This document shows, piece by piece, positions 43,084-49,835 of a DNA stretch of 49,835 nt (positions are counted from its first letter, which is position 1; each line of letters begins with the position of its first letter). The stretch covers positions 1 through 49,835 of the forward strand of contig NZ_JARANT010000007.1 in assembly GCF_029889805.1 (NCBI RefSeq), read 5' to 3'. The notes under the pieces were generated by a model. It did not search any database. It saw nothing but the letters and a program-made list of their open reading frames with translations, and had not been told where the DNA came from. The stretch comes from Halorubrum sp. Boch-26 (GTDB lineage: Archaea; Halobacteriota; Halobacteria; Halobacteriales; Haloferacaceae). Position numbers and translations under genes: made by a program.

Positions 43084-43204
43084 CGTTCCAGTCGGCCGTG
43101 GGCGGTCGACATGTGTCGGGCAACGCGGCCGGTCGGCTTGAAACTTTGCGGAATCCGGGGCCGAAGTCCGCATCCTTTTGTCCGGCGGCGAGAATCTGTG
43201 GCGC

Positions 43205-44032
43205 ATGGAGGTCGGCATCGTGGCACGGAAGGGGAGCGAGGGCGCGGTAAGCCTCGCGGCGGACCTACGCGACGCGGTCGTCGCCGCCGGGGAGTCCGTC
43301 TGGCTCGACGCGGAGACGGCCGACGCGCTCGGCGAGAGCGACCGCGGACGCTCGGTCGACGCTCTCGTCGAGGCGGACCTCGCCGTCGCGGTGGGCGGGG
43401 ACGGGACGTTCCTCTTCGTCGCGCGCAACGCCGGCGGCACCCCGATCGTCGGCGTCAACCTCGGCGAAGTGGGATTCCTCAACGCGGTCTCCCCGGCGGA
43501 CGCCGAGAAGACCGTTCTCGCCGAGATCGAGGCGTTCGCCCGCGGCGGACTGGACGTTCGAGAGGCGCCGCGGCTCGCGGCGCACGCGGACGACTGGACC
43601 TCGGTGCCGGCGGCGAACGAAATCGTGATCCAGAGCGACCGCCGCGGCCCCGGCGCCGGCATCGACTACGAGGTGCGCGTCGACGGGAGCCGCTACTCCG
43701 GCGGGCACGCCGACGGCGTGCTCGTGGCGACGCCCACCGGCTCGACGGCGTACAACCTCTCCGAGCGGGGCCCCCTCGTCGGTCCGGGCGTGAGCGGACT
43801 CGTCGTGAACGAGATGGCCGCCGATGCGGGGATGCCGCCGCTCGTCGTCGACGTCGACGCCGCGGTCACGGTGGCGGTCGAGGGCGTCGCGGAGGCGGTC
43901 GTCGTCAGCGACGGCCGGAACAAGACGACCCTCGACGCGCCGGTCGAGGTGACCGTCGAGCGGACCACGCCGCCGATGCGGATCGCCGGCCCGCCGTCAG
44001 ACTTCTTCGAGGCGCTCGGGAAGCTCTCGTGA
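43205..44032 (+). CDS. nadK: NAD kinase
   Basis: ATP-dependent phosphorylation of NAD+ to NADP+. The 275-residue protein shows GGDGTFL (64-70), VGVNLGEVGFLNAVSP, AANEIVIQSDRRGPGAGIDY, the GGHADGVLVATPTGSTAYNL diagnostic block and SGLVVNEMA. ATG 43205 is chosen. It is divergent from the KaiC-like gene (121 bases between) and followed by a membrane protein gene. NAD synthetase lies at 34288-35256. Confidence 0.95.
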   Translation: MEVGIVARKGSEGAVSLAADLRDAVVAAGESVWLDAETADALGESDRGRSVDALVEADLAVAVGGDGTFLFVARNAGGTPIVGVNLGEVGFLNAVSPADAEKTVLAEIEAFARGGLDVREAPRLAAHADDWTSVPAANEIVIQSDRRGPGAGIDYEVRVDGSRYSGGHADGVLVATPTGSTAYNLSERGPLVGPGVSGLVVNEMAADAGMPPLVVDVDAAVTVAVEGVAEAVVVSDGRNKTTLDAPVEVTVERTTPPMRIAGPPSDFFEALGKLS

Positions 44033-44098
44033 GTCAGTGACACCGCCACGGTCGAGCGCGTCCACAAAGCGTTTATCCCCCGGAGCGAACCGTCGGCC

Positions 44099-44776
44099 GT
44101 GAACCGCCGGTCCGTCCTGCTCGGATACGTCGCCGCGGGCGTCGCCGTCGCGGTCGCGTCGGCGGCCGCCTGGCTCGCGTCGCCCGAGACCGTCCTCACG
44201 CGGCTGTCGCTTCTCGCCGCCGACCCGGTGCGGTTCGGCGTCGCGCTGCTCGCGCTGACGGCAGTCAGACCCCTCTTAGCGTGGCCGACGACGCTGCTCG
44301 CCGTGGCCGTCGGGTTCGGGTACGGCTGGGTCGGCGTCCCGCTCGGCGTCGCCCTCCTCGTGGCGACGGCGATCCTCCCCTATCGCCTCGCGCGGGCGGG
44401 CCGGATTCGCGCACGCGGCGCCTTCCGGGCCGCGGACCGCCTCTGCGACGCGGGCGAGCGCTTGGCAACGGCGGCCGGGAGCGTCCGGGCCGTGGCGGCC
44501 ACCCGGCTGCTCCCGCTCCCCTCGGACGCGGTTTCGGTGGGGGCGGGGGCCGCGGGGATCCGCACGCGACCGTTCCTCCTCGGGACCGCGGTCGGCGAGC
44601 TTCCGTGGGTGATCGTCGGCGTCGCCGCCGGCGTCTCGCTCGACCGGCTCGCGGCCGGCGACCTCTCAGCGGTCGATCCGACCGTGCTGATCGCGATGGC
44701 CGGCGCCGGGGGGCTGCTGCTCGCCGGTCCGCTGTATCGAACGCTTTCCGACGGAGGGTCCGCGTCGACGGCGTGA
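44099..44776 (+). CDS. VTT/SNARE-associated (TVP38-like) membrane protein
   Basis: A 225-residue membrane protein with about six hydrophobic segments (5-27, 47-65, 68-92, 130-150, 170-190, 195-215) and the VTT domain pattern RPLLAWPTTLLAVAVGFGYG, then TRLLPLPSDAVSVGAGAAGI and GTAVGELPWVIVGVAAGVSL. Start GTG at 44099, 27 bases after GTTTATCC. TVP38/DedA-type proteins are thought to handle lipids or ions, and this one's substrate is unknown. It follows nadK by 66 bases. Confidence 0.85.
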   Translation: MNRRSVLLGYVAAGVAVAVASAAAWLASPETVLTRLSLLAADPVRFGVALLALTAVRPLLAWPTTLLAVAVGFGYGWVGVPLGVALLVATAILPYRLARAGRIRARGAFRAADRLCDAGERLATAAGSVRAVAATRLLPLPSDAVSVGAGAAGIRTRPFLLGTAVGELPWVIVGVAAGVSLDRLAAGDLSAVDPTVLIAMAGAGGLLLAGPLYRTLSDGGSASTA

Positions 44777-45206
44777 CCGTCTCGGTGAGAGAGGGTCTCG
44801 GTCGGTGGCAGACGCGGGAGAACGGTCGGTCGTCGTGGCCGCGGGAAAGACGGATCGCGACGGGGTAGTCAGTCACCGTGACTGCGCGGCCCGGATCGGA
44901 CCGCGATCTGTACGTGGTCGTATCGCTATCTGTACGTGGTCGTATCGCTATCTGTACGTGGTCGTATCGCTATCTGTACGTGGGACGTTGTCGACCGCTC
45001 GGACGCGGAATGCCTCCGAACGGTCGACCCGAGTCGTGTGCCTGTGTGAGGACCGATGCGAGCGTGCATTCCCCCGGTCCCCGATTCCCGGGACCGTCCC
45101 AGCCCTAACCCCGAAGCCGCGGCGGCCCGACGTGGTGGTGTCGGCCGAACGCGGCTTCAACGGGGGACCGGGGGAATGGGCGCTGCGTCAGTCCGATCGC
45201 GGCCGC
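44777..45206. other. Gene-free interval with a tandem repeat
   Basis: No gene is supported. At 44908-44983 a 22-base unit starting CTGTACGTGGTCGTATCGCT is repeated three times (44908, 44930, 44952) with a fourth partial copy at 44974. The rest is GC-rich with no clear promoter. Confidence 0.65.
44908..44983 (+). repeat. 22-bp tandem repeat, 3.5 copies
   Basis: Exact copies at 44908-44929, 44930-44951 and 44952-44973, then a partial copy from 44974. Likely to vary in copy number. Confidence 0.9.
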
Positions 45207-45953
45207 CTACGCGTCGCCGTCGTCTCCGGCTCCGTCGCTTCCCTCGCCCTCACCGCCTTCGCTCCCGTCACTCCCCTCGTAGGAGACCTCGATCCCCTGC
45301 GGGACCGGACGCAGGAGGTACGCACCGGTCCCGCGCCGCACAGGCGCGAAGTCGGCGGTGAAGCTCGTTCGGGTGCTCTCGCGGACCTCGAACGCCTCGT
45401 TGAACGTGAGCGGCGCGTTGCCCGGCAGGTCGACCTCGGCCTCGTCGCCGCCTTCGAGGGTGCCGTCGACGTTCGAGACGTCGAGCTGGAGGAACCGGTA
45501 CGTACCGACCGCCAGCTCTCGCTCGTCGATCAGCTGCGTCTCACCGTTCTGGAGCCGGACGAGGTCGGCCGCCTGCGGCTCGTCGAACTCGTGGTGCTCG
45601 CGGCCGGCTGGTTCGTCCTCCTCGCCTCCCTCGTCGGTCTCGCCGCCGTCGTCGCCGTCGGTCGCCTTCCCCTCATCGGTCGCGTTCCCGCCGTCCGTCC
45701 CGTTCATCTCGGCGCCGCTCTCGGCGCCTTCGGGCCCGAGCCAGATCCCCTCGACGGTGACCACGAGCGACTCGAAGTCGGCGATGTCGGCCGGCTGATC
45801 GGTCACCTGCGTCGCGAGCGTTCCGGTCGCCCGGCCGACGCACCCGGCGAGGCCGGTCGCCCCGAGCGCGGCGGCACCGGTCGCCTGCAGGTAGGCCCGC
45901 CGAGAGATCGTATCGGGACCGGACGCGTCGGCGTCGAGCGTGCGCTCCGTCAC
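45207..45953 (-). CDS. DUF4382 lipoprotein
   Basis: A 248-residue surface lipoprotein. The N-terminus carries a twin-arginine signal (ISRRAYLQATGAAALG, Arg18-19) and a lipobox LAGC with Cys38, so it is probably Tat-exported and lipid-anchored. A DUF4382 domain follows (FESLVVTVEGIWLGPEGAE, then ELAVGTYRFLQLDVSNVDGT), interrupted by an acidic low-complexity insert (about 85-120). An acidic Gly/Ser tail ends the protein. Start GTG at 45953; the small secreted protein gene ends one base before, so they form an operon. Function unknown. Confidence 0.88.
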   Translation of the reverse strand: MTERTLDADASGPDTISRRAYLQATGAAALGATGLAGCVGRATGTLATQVTDQPADIADFESLVVTVEGIWLGPEGAESGAEMNGTDGGNATDEGKATDGDDGGETDEGGEEDEPAGREHHEFDEPQAADLVRLQNGETQLIDERELAVGTYRFLQLDVSNVDGTLEGGDEAEVDLPGNAPLTFNEAFEVRESTRTSFTADFAPVRRGTGAYLLRPVPQGIEVSYEGSDGSEGGEGEGSDGAGDDGDA

Positions 45954-45954
45954 G

Positions 45955-46260
45955 TCACGCGCCTCCGGACGCGGTCCCGTCGGACTCGGCGTCGGGGGTC
46001 TCGGCGTCGTCCCCGTTACCGGCGATACCGCTCACGGTCTCGCCGAGGTCGTCGACGCCGCCCGACAGGAAGTCGTTCACGTTGCTCAGGATGTCGCCGA
46101 CGAAGTCCGGCACCTGGTCGGGTAAGTCGCTCGGCGGCCCCGCGTCGCCCGAGGTATCGTCCGGTCCGGGCGTCGCCGCGACGGCGCCGGCGGCCGCGCC
46201 GGTACCGATCAGTACCACCGTGGCGAGCGCCACGATCAGTGTCGTTCGGATCGCGTTCAT
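45955..46260 (-). CDS. Small secreted acidic protein
   Basis: A 101-residue protein from ATG 46260: signal peptide MNAIRTTLIVALATVVLIGT ending at a likely AVA site near residue 28, then an acidic, glycine- and Asp-rich mature part (DTSGDAGPPSDLPDQVPDFV). I recognise no family. It is the first gene of an operon with the DUF4382 lipoprotein, sharing a promoter (TATA at 46286-46294). Confidence 0.75.
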   Translation of the reverse strand: MNAIRTTLIVALATVVLIGTGAAAGAVAATPGPDDTSGDAGPPSDLPDQVPDFVGDILSNVNDFLSGGVDDLGETVSGIAGNGDDAETPDAESDGTASGGA

Positions 46261-46285
46261 GACGATTTCCACTCGGCACCAGACC

Positions 46286-46294
46286 TATTTAAAC
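46286..46294 (-). promoter_or_regulatory. TATA box of the secreted protein operon
   Basis: Minus-strand GTTTAAATA lies about 28 bases upstream of the ATG at 46260. Confidence 0.6.
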
Positions 46295-46460
46295 GATACA
46301 GGCGGTTCAGTCCAGTTGCGTCCGAATTAACTCCACTTAATCGCAAGTACGCGGCTTGACGAGTTCGATCCCCGTCTCGGACGGGGAGACAGAGAGTAGT
46401 TTATAAAAGAGCGGCGAGAGAACTGCGGTCGGGAACGCGGCCGCGGACCGGGCGACCCGC

Positions 46461-47765
46461 TTACGGCTCGAGCCGGTTCGGGTCGCGCGGGAACATGATC
46501 GCCTCCTTGATGTTGTCGAGGTCGGCGACTTTCTGGACGAGGCGGTCGATGCCGAGCCCGTAGCCGCCGTGGGGAGGGGTGCCGAAGCTGAGCGCCTCGA
46601 TGTAGAACTCGAAGTTGGCGGTCTCGACGCCCTCCTCCTCCATGACCTCGACCATGCGGTCGACGTTGTGCTCGCGCTGACCGCCCGAAGAGAGCTCCTG
46701 TCCCTTATAGATGAGGTCGAACTTCCGCGAGGCGATGTCGTCGCCCTCGACGTCTTGCATGTAGTAGAACTTCTCGTCTGGGTAGCCGACGACGAAAAAG
46801 GCGGGGTGGCCCTGCTCCTCGAAGTGCTCGCCGAGCAGTTTCTCGCCTTTCGTGTCGAGGTCGGTCGGGTCGTCCGGGAAGTGGCCGTACTCGGTCTCCA
46901 GGATGTCGAGCGCCTCCTCGAAGGCGATCCGGGGGAAGTCGTCCTCGGGCACGTCGAGGTCGACGTCGAGCAGATCGAGCTCGCGCTCGGCGTTCTCGGC
47001 GGCCGCGCGAAGCGAGTACCGGAGCGACTCCTCCTGGACGTCCATCACGTCGTCGTGGTCGTCGATGTACGCGAGCTCCACGTCGAACATCGATATCTCG
47101 GAGACGTGACGGGAGGTCGCGAAGTCCTCGGCGCGGAACGCGGTACCCGTCTCGTACACCGCCTCGTAGCCCGACGCCATCAGCATCTGCTTGTACAGCT
47201 GGGGGCTCTGCGAGAGGAACGCGTCCTTGTTGTAGTAGAGGATCGGGAACAGTTCGGCACCGCCCTCGGCGCCGCCCTTCGAGATGAGCGGAGTCTTGAT
47301 ATCGACGAACCCCTCGTCGTCGAACCACTCCTCCATCGCCGTCATCAGCTTCGAACGCAGGGTGAAGACGGCGAGCGTCTCCGGCTTCCGGAGGTCGAGC
47401 GCGCGGTTGTCGAGCCGGGTCGAGAGGTCGACTTCGATGTCCTTCGAGATCTCCAGCGGGAGCGGGGAGTCGGCCTCGTCGATGACCTCGTACTCGGTCG
47501 GCGCGATCTCGACGCCCCCGGGGGCCTGGTCGCTCTCCAGCGGCTCGCCGACGACGCGGACCACGTCCTCGGCGCCGACGTCTTGGACGGCCTCGAACAG
47601 CTCCGGCTCGCGCTCCTCCTTGAAGACGATCTGGATGAGGCCTTCGCGGTCGCGCACGATGAGGAAGACGAGGCCTCCCAGGTCGCGGATCTCGTGGACG
47701 TGGCCGGCGATGGCGACCTCGTCCGCGTCCGGTTCGACGTCCGACGTGTGGATTCGCTCGATCAT
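46461..47765 (-). CDS. aspS: Aspartyl-tRNA synthetase, archaeal type
   Basis: Class II synthetase charging tRNA-Asp. The 434-residue protein has the N-terminal OB-fold anticodon-binding domain (about 1-105, [20 protein letters not shown]), motif 2 [20 protein letters not shown], and motif 3 [20 protein letters not shown] with [11 protein letters not shown] at the end. Archaeal AspRS can be non-discriminating and also charge tRNA-Asn; the discriminating residue cannot be judged here. ATG 47765 ([13 protein letters not shown]) is the family start; an upstream in-frame Met at about 47807 is less likely. Confidence 0.95.
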   Translation of the reverse strand: MIERIHTSDVEPDADEVAIAGHVHEIRDLGGLVFLIVRDREGLIQIVFKEEREPELFEAVQDVGAEDVVRVVGEPLESDQAPGGVEIAPTEYEVIDEADSPLPLEISKDIEVDLSTRLDNRALDLRKPETLAVFTLRSKLMTAMEEWFDDEGFVDIKTPLISKGGAEGGAELFPILYYNKDAFLSQSPQLYKQMLMASGYEAVYETGTAFRAEDFATSRHVSEISMFDVELAYIDDHDDVMDVQEESLRYSLRAAAENAERELDLLDVDLDVPEDDFPRIAFEEALDILETEYGHFPDDPTDLDTKGEKLLGEHFEEQGHPAFFVVGYPDEKFYYMQDVEGDDIASRKFDLIYKGQELSSGGQREHNVDRMVEVMEEEGVETANFEFYIEALSFGTPPHGGYGLGIDRLVQKVADLDNIKEAIMFPRDPNRLEP

Positions 47766-48338
47766 GACGGTGTCTGTGTTAGGTGCATCTGGTCGGGCGT
47801 TCGGCATAGGCCTGTCGTCTCGGCGTCGACGGAACCCGTCGCGCGCGGCGGTCTCGCCCCGGATTCGGGGCGGTCGCTCGCATCGGATTCGGGGCGGTCG
47901 CTCGCTCGGACCCCACCGCCGAGTCCGTGCGAACAATTGTCTCACACTCTCGCCATAGATTTAATAACAGTCCGACATATCAGTCTGTTAACGGCGCACC
48001 CGCGTCGCCGGAGCCCACGTATGACCCGCCTCCGTTCCACCGTCTCGACGCCCGCCGCCCTCGACGGCGACGGGTTTCGCGGCTGGAACGGCTACTGGAC
48101 TCCGGGTACACGGTCCGTCCGGCCGACCGCGTAGCGCGCGTCGGCTGGGGATATTCCCCCTCGGGACGGACCGCACCCTGTCCTCTCCAGCCGCCGCCGT
48201 ATCGACCGCGGAATCGTCCGGGCACGTCCGTGTTCCCCTCGCGAGCACCGACCGCGCCCGTCGCCCGTTCCCCGCGGGCGCCGACGGCGAGGTCGGGCGT
48301 TCGAGGCCGCACCGCGTTCGACTCGCGGCGAGGGGCTC
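47766..48338. other. Gene-free interval upstream of aspS and the small protein gene
   Basis: No gene is supported. At 47860-47881 and 47884-47905 is a 22-base direct repeat starting CGGATTCGGGGCGGTCGCTC. An AT-rich box ATAGATTTAATAACAG at about 47955-47970 looks like a promoter, reading to the right, far upstream of the next gene. Confidence 0.5.
47860..47905 (+). repeat. 22-bp direct repeat
   Basis: Exact copies at 47860-47881 and 47884-47905, separated by two bases. Confidence 0.85.
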
Positions 48339-48623
48339 ATGGCAGCAGCCATCCGCACGCAGACGGTGGAAGCGACGGTGACAGTCCGGGTTTCACAGTC
48401 GGCCGGCGGGGACCTCGTCGCCGGCGCCCGCAGACAGCTGGATCGGGTCGACGGCGTGTCCGTCGACGAACTGGCTATCGCCGGCATCCAACCGGGGCTC
48501 AACGACACGACGGTCGAGGCGGTCGCGACCCTCTCCGTCGACGGCGATCGACCGGTCAGAGAACGACTGACGGACGGGTTCGGCGTGGAACCGGGGCGCG
48601 TCGAACGGGTGGATCGCGGCTGA
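48339..48623 (+). CDS. Small conserved haloarchaeal protein
   Basis: A 94-residue acidic protein (MAAAIRTQTVEATVTVRVSQ) with alternating strand-helix pattern (VEATVTVRV, GDLVAGARRQLDRVDGVSVD, TTVEAVATLSVDGDR). I recognise no function. It converges on the larC gene 36 bases away. The overlapping frames on both strands have no better case. Confidence 0.65.
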   Translation: MAAAIRTQTVEATVTVRVSQSAGGDLVAGARRQLDRVDGVSVDELAIAGIQPGLNDTTVEAVATLSVDGDRPVRERLTDGFGVEPGRVERVDRG

Positions 48624-48659
48624 TCTGAAGTCGACGAGTTCGGCGACCGGCCCGGAGAG

Positions 48660-49664
48660 CTACTCGTCGATGTCCTCGCGCACCTGCGCCTCGGCCCGCC
48701 GAAGCACGTCTCGAATCGGGGTCCCGGTCGCCTCGGCGACCGCGACCGCGTCGTCGTACTCGGCGCTCACGTCGTAGATGTCGCCGTCGGCGGTCGAGGC
48801 CACCTTCACCGAGACCTCGTGGTCGTCGCCGCCGATCGCGAGCGTCGCCGCCTCGAAGGCGCGCTCCGCGATCCACCGGTGGCTCGCGCTCGACTGCCGG
48901 ACACCGAGAGTCCCCGTCTCGCGGGCGAGTCGCTCCGCGACCGCCTCGGCGTCTGACGGCTTGCAGATGGCCTTCACGAGGTGCCCCGGCCGCGATTTCT
49001 TCATCGTCGTCGGGACGATCGTCACGTCGCGAGCGCCGGCGCGTGCGAGCGTTTCCTGAAGGCCGCCGAGCACCTCAGGCGCGGCGTCGTCGAGGTTCGT
49101 CTCCAAGACCACGATCTCGTCGCGGACGAGACCGTCGCCGGAGGGCTCGTTCGAGGCGTCAGCGACGCTCTCGTCTCCGCCCGGGTCACCGCCGTCGCCG
49201 ACGAGCACGCGGAGCACGTTCGGGTGCTCCGGGAACGTCGCACTGCCGGCGCCGTAGCCCGCGGCGTCGAGGTCGAGGGCGGGCAGGCGGCCGACACCCT
49301 CGGCGACCGCGGCGAGGATCGCGGCCCCGGTCGGCGTGAGCAGCTCGCGGTCGACCGGGCCGCCGACCGTCGAGAAGTCGGCGCCCGCCGCGATCTCGGT
49401 CGTCGCCGGCGCGGGGACCGGGTAGACGCCGTGGCTCATCTCGACCTCGCCGCCGCCCGCGGCGACGGGAGTCGTCACGACGCGGTCGGGATCGAGGTCG
49501 TTTATCAGGAGTGCCGCCCCCACCACGTCGGCGATCGCGTCGTCCGCTCCGACCTCGTGGAAGTGCGTCTCGTCGAGTCCCGTTCCGTGAACGGACGCCT
49601 CGGCGCGGCCGAGGCGCTCGAAGGCGTCGAGCGCCAGCGACTCGACGGCGTCCGGGAGGTCCAT
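48660..49664 (-). CDS. larC: Nickel insertion protein LarC, 5'-truncated
   Basis: Lar family protein that inserts nickel into the nickel-pincer nucleotide cofactor. The visible 334 residues from Met at 49664 match the middle and C-terminal LarC parts (THFHEVGADDAIADVVGAAL, PVAAGGGEVEMSHGVYPVPA, VLETNLDDAAPEVLGGLQ, TTMKKSRPGHLVKAICKP). But in-frame sequence upstream to about 49775 still encodes family-like residues: HRSYSEVVALVES, preceded by a histidine-rich run (HDHSHDHSH). No start codon is found before an in-frame TAA at 49809-49811, and the first 70-80 residues of LarC (GxxGDM region) are absent, so the gene is broken or truncated near the window end. Confidence 0.8.
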   Translation of the reverse strand: MDLPDAVESLALDAFERLGRAEASVHGTGLDETHFHEVGADDAIADVVGAALLINDLDPDRVVTTPVAAGGGEVEMSHGVYPVPAPATTEIAAGADFSTVGGPVDRELLTPTGAAILAAVAEGVGRLPALDLDAAGYGAGSATFPEHPNVLRVLVGDGGDPGGDESVADASNEPSGDGLVRDEIVVLETNLDDAAPEVLGGLQETLARAGARDVTIVPTTMKKSRPGHLVKAICKPSDAEAVAERLARETGTLGVRQSSASHRWIAERAFEAATLAIGGDDHEVSVKVASTADGDIYDVSAEYDDAVAVAEATGTPIRDVLRRAEAQVREDIDE

Positions 49665-49775
49665 CGACTCGACGAGCGCGACAACCTCGGAGTAGCTGCG
49701 ATGGACGCCCGCGCCCTCGGCGTGGTCATGGCTGTGGTCGTGGTTGTGGCTGTGATCGTGGCTGTGGTCGTGGTA

Positions 49776-49835
49776 GAGGAAGAGGACTAGGGAAATGAGA
49801 AATATGAGTTAGATCTATTTATGTAATGAGGGGAT
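49776..49835. other. AT-rich sequence at the right edge, beyond the larC break
   Basis: The last 60 bases are far richer in AT than larC and do not encode LarC residues in any frame I can see. They may be the end of an inserted element or an odd junction. Confidence 0.45.

Noticed and set aside
41716-44040. 774-residue open frame on the plus strand
   Set aside because: It runs antisense to the KaiC-like gene and out of frame through nadK. It is arginine- and valine-rich with no domain; a GC-rich shadow.
46569-48134. 521-residue plus-strand open frame
   Set aside because: Antisense to aspS, whose class II motifs are unmistakable. Leucine/valine/arginine bias from the complementary strand.

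Overview
The window is chromosomal DNA of a halophilic archaeon (class Halobacteria). The evidence is very high GC in most genes, strongly acidic proteins, TATA boxes about 25-30 bases upstream of leaderless start codons, and archaeal information genes (TBP, Orc1/Cdc6, XPB-like helicase, archaeal AspRS, SAMP1-type ubiquitin-like protein). The overall gene set looks most like Halorubrum or a close relative, but the genus is an inference.

Left part (1-7 kb): minus-strand sequence at 1-330 carries two promoter-like elements resembling haloarchaeal rRNA promoters, probably firing out of the window to the left. Next come tbp, a minus-strand orc1/cdc6, and a gene-free AT-rich tract at 2706-3454 with several inverted ORB-like boxes, which I read as a replication origin. 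A malic enzyme with a phosphotransacetylase-like domain follows.

Middle (7-36.8 kb): ordinary housekeeping and accessory genes. They include membrane proteins, two zinc-ribbon proteins, a MATE exporter, an MscS channel, a PAC2 protein, a TrmB-family regulator, an aldo/keto reductase, an XPB-like helicase, adenylate kinase with a DUF5789 partner, a sugar isomerase, a TPP enzyme, a Gfo/Idh/MocA oxidoreductase, a DUF418 protein and an FAH-family enzyme. A SAMP1/MoaD gene cluster, a PhoU-type regulator, an intron-containing tRNA-Glu, a PLP sulfur enzyme, a 2-hydroxyacid dehydrogenase, a cyclophilin, a USP, TruA, a winged-helix regulator with a long AT-rich upstream island, NAD synthetase and an M28 peptidase complete this part.

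Integrated element (about 36.8-40.6 kb): a low-GC insert lies between a decayed tRNA-Gly copy and an intact tRNA-Gly(CCC). It holds a tyrosine recombinase and a compact operon: a winged-helix protein split by an in-frame TAA, followed immediately by a winged-helix plus HEPN (Abi-C-like) protein with an RNKGGAH motif. I propose this as a candidate uncharacterised antiviral or toxin-type system and the most interesting part of the window.

Right part (40.7-49.8 kb): a second MscS channel, a KaiC-like ATPase with a long acidic disordered N-terminal region, NAD kinase, a VTT-type membrane protein, a DUF4382 lipoprotein with a small secreted partner, AspRS, a small conserved protein, and a LarC gene whose 5' end is missing where the sequence turns AT-rich at the window edge. 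Short direct repeats (19-30 bp) recur in several intergenic gaps.
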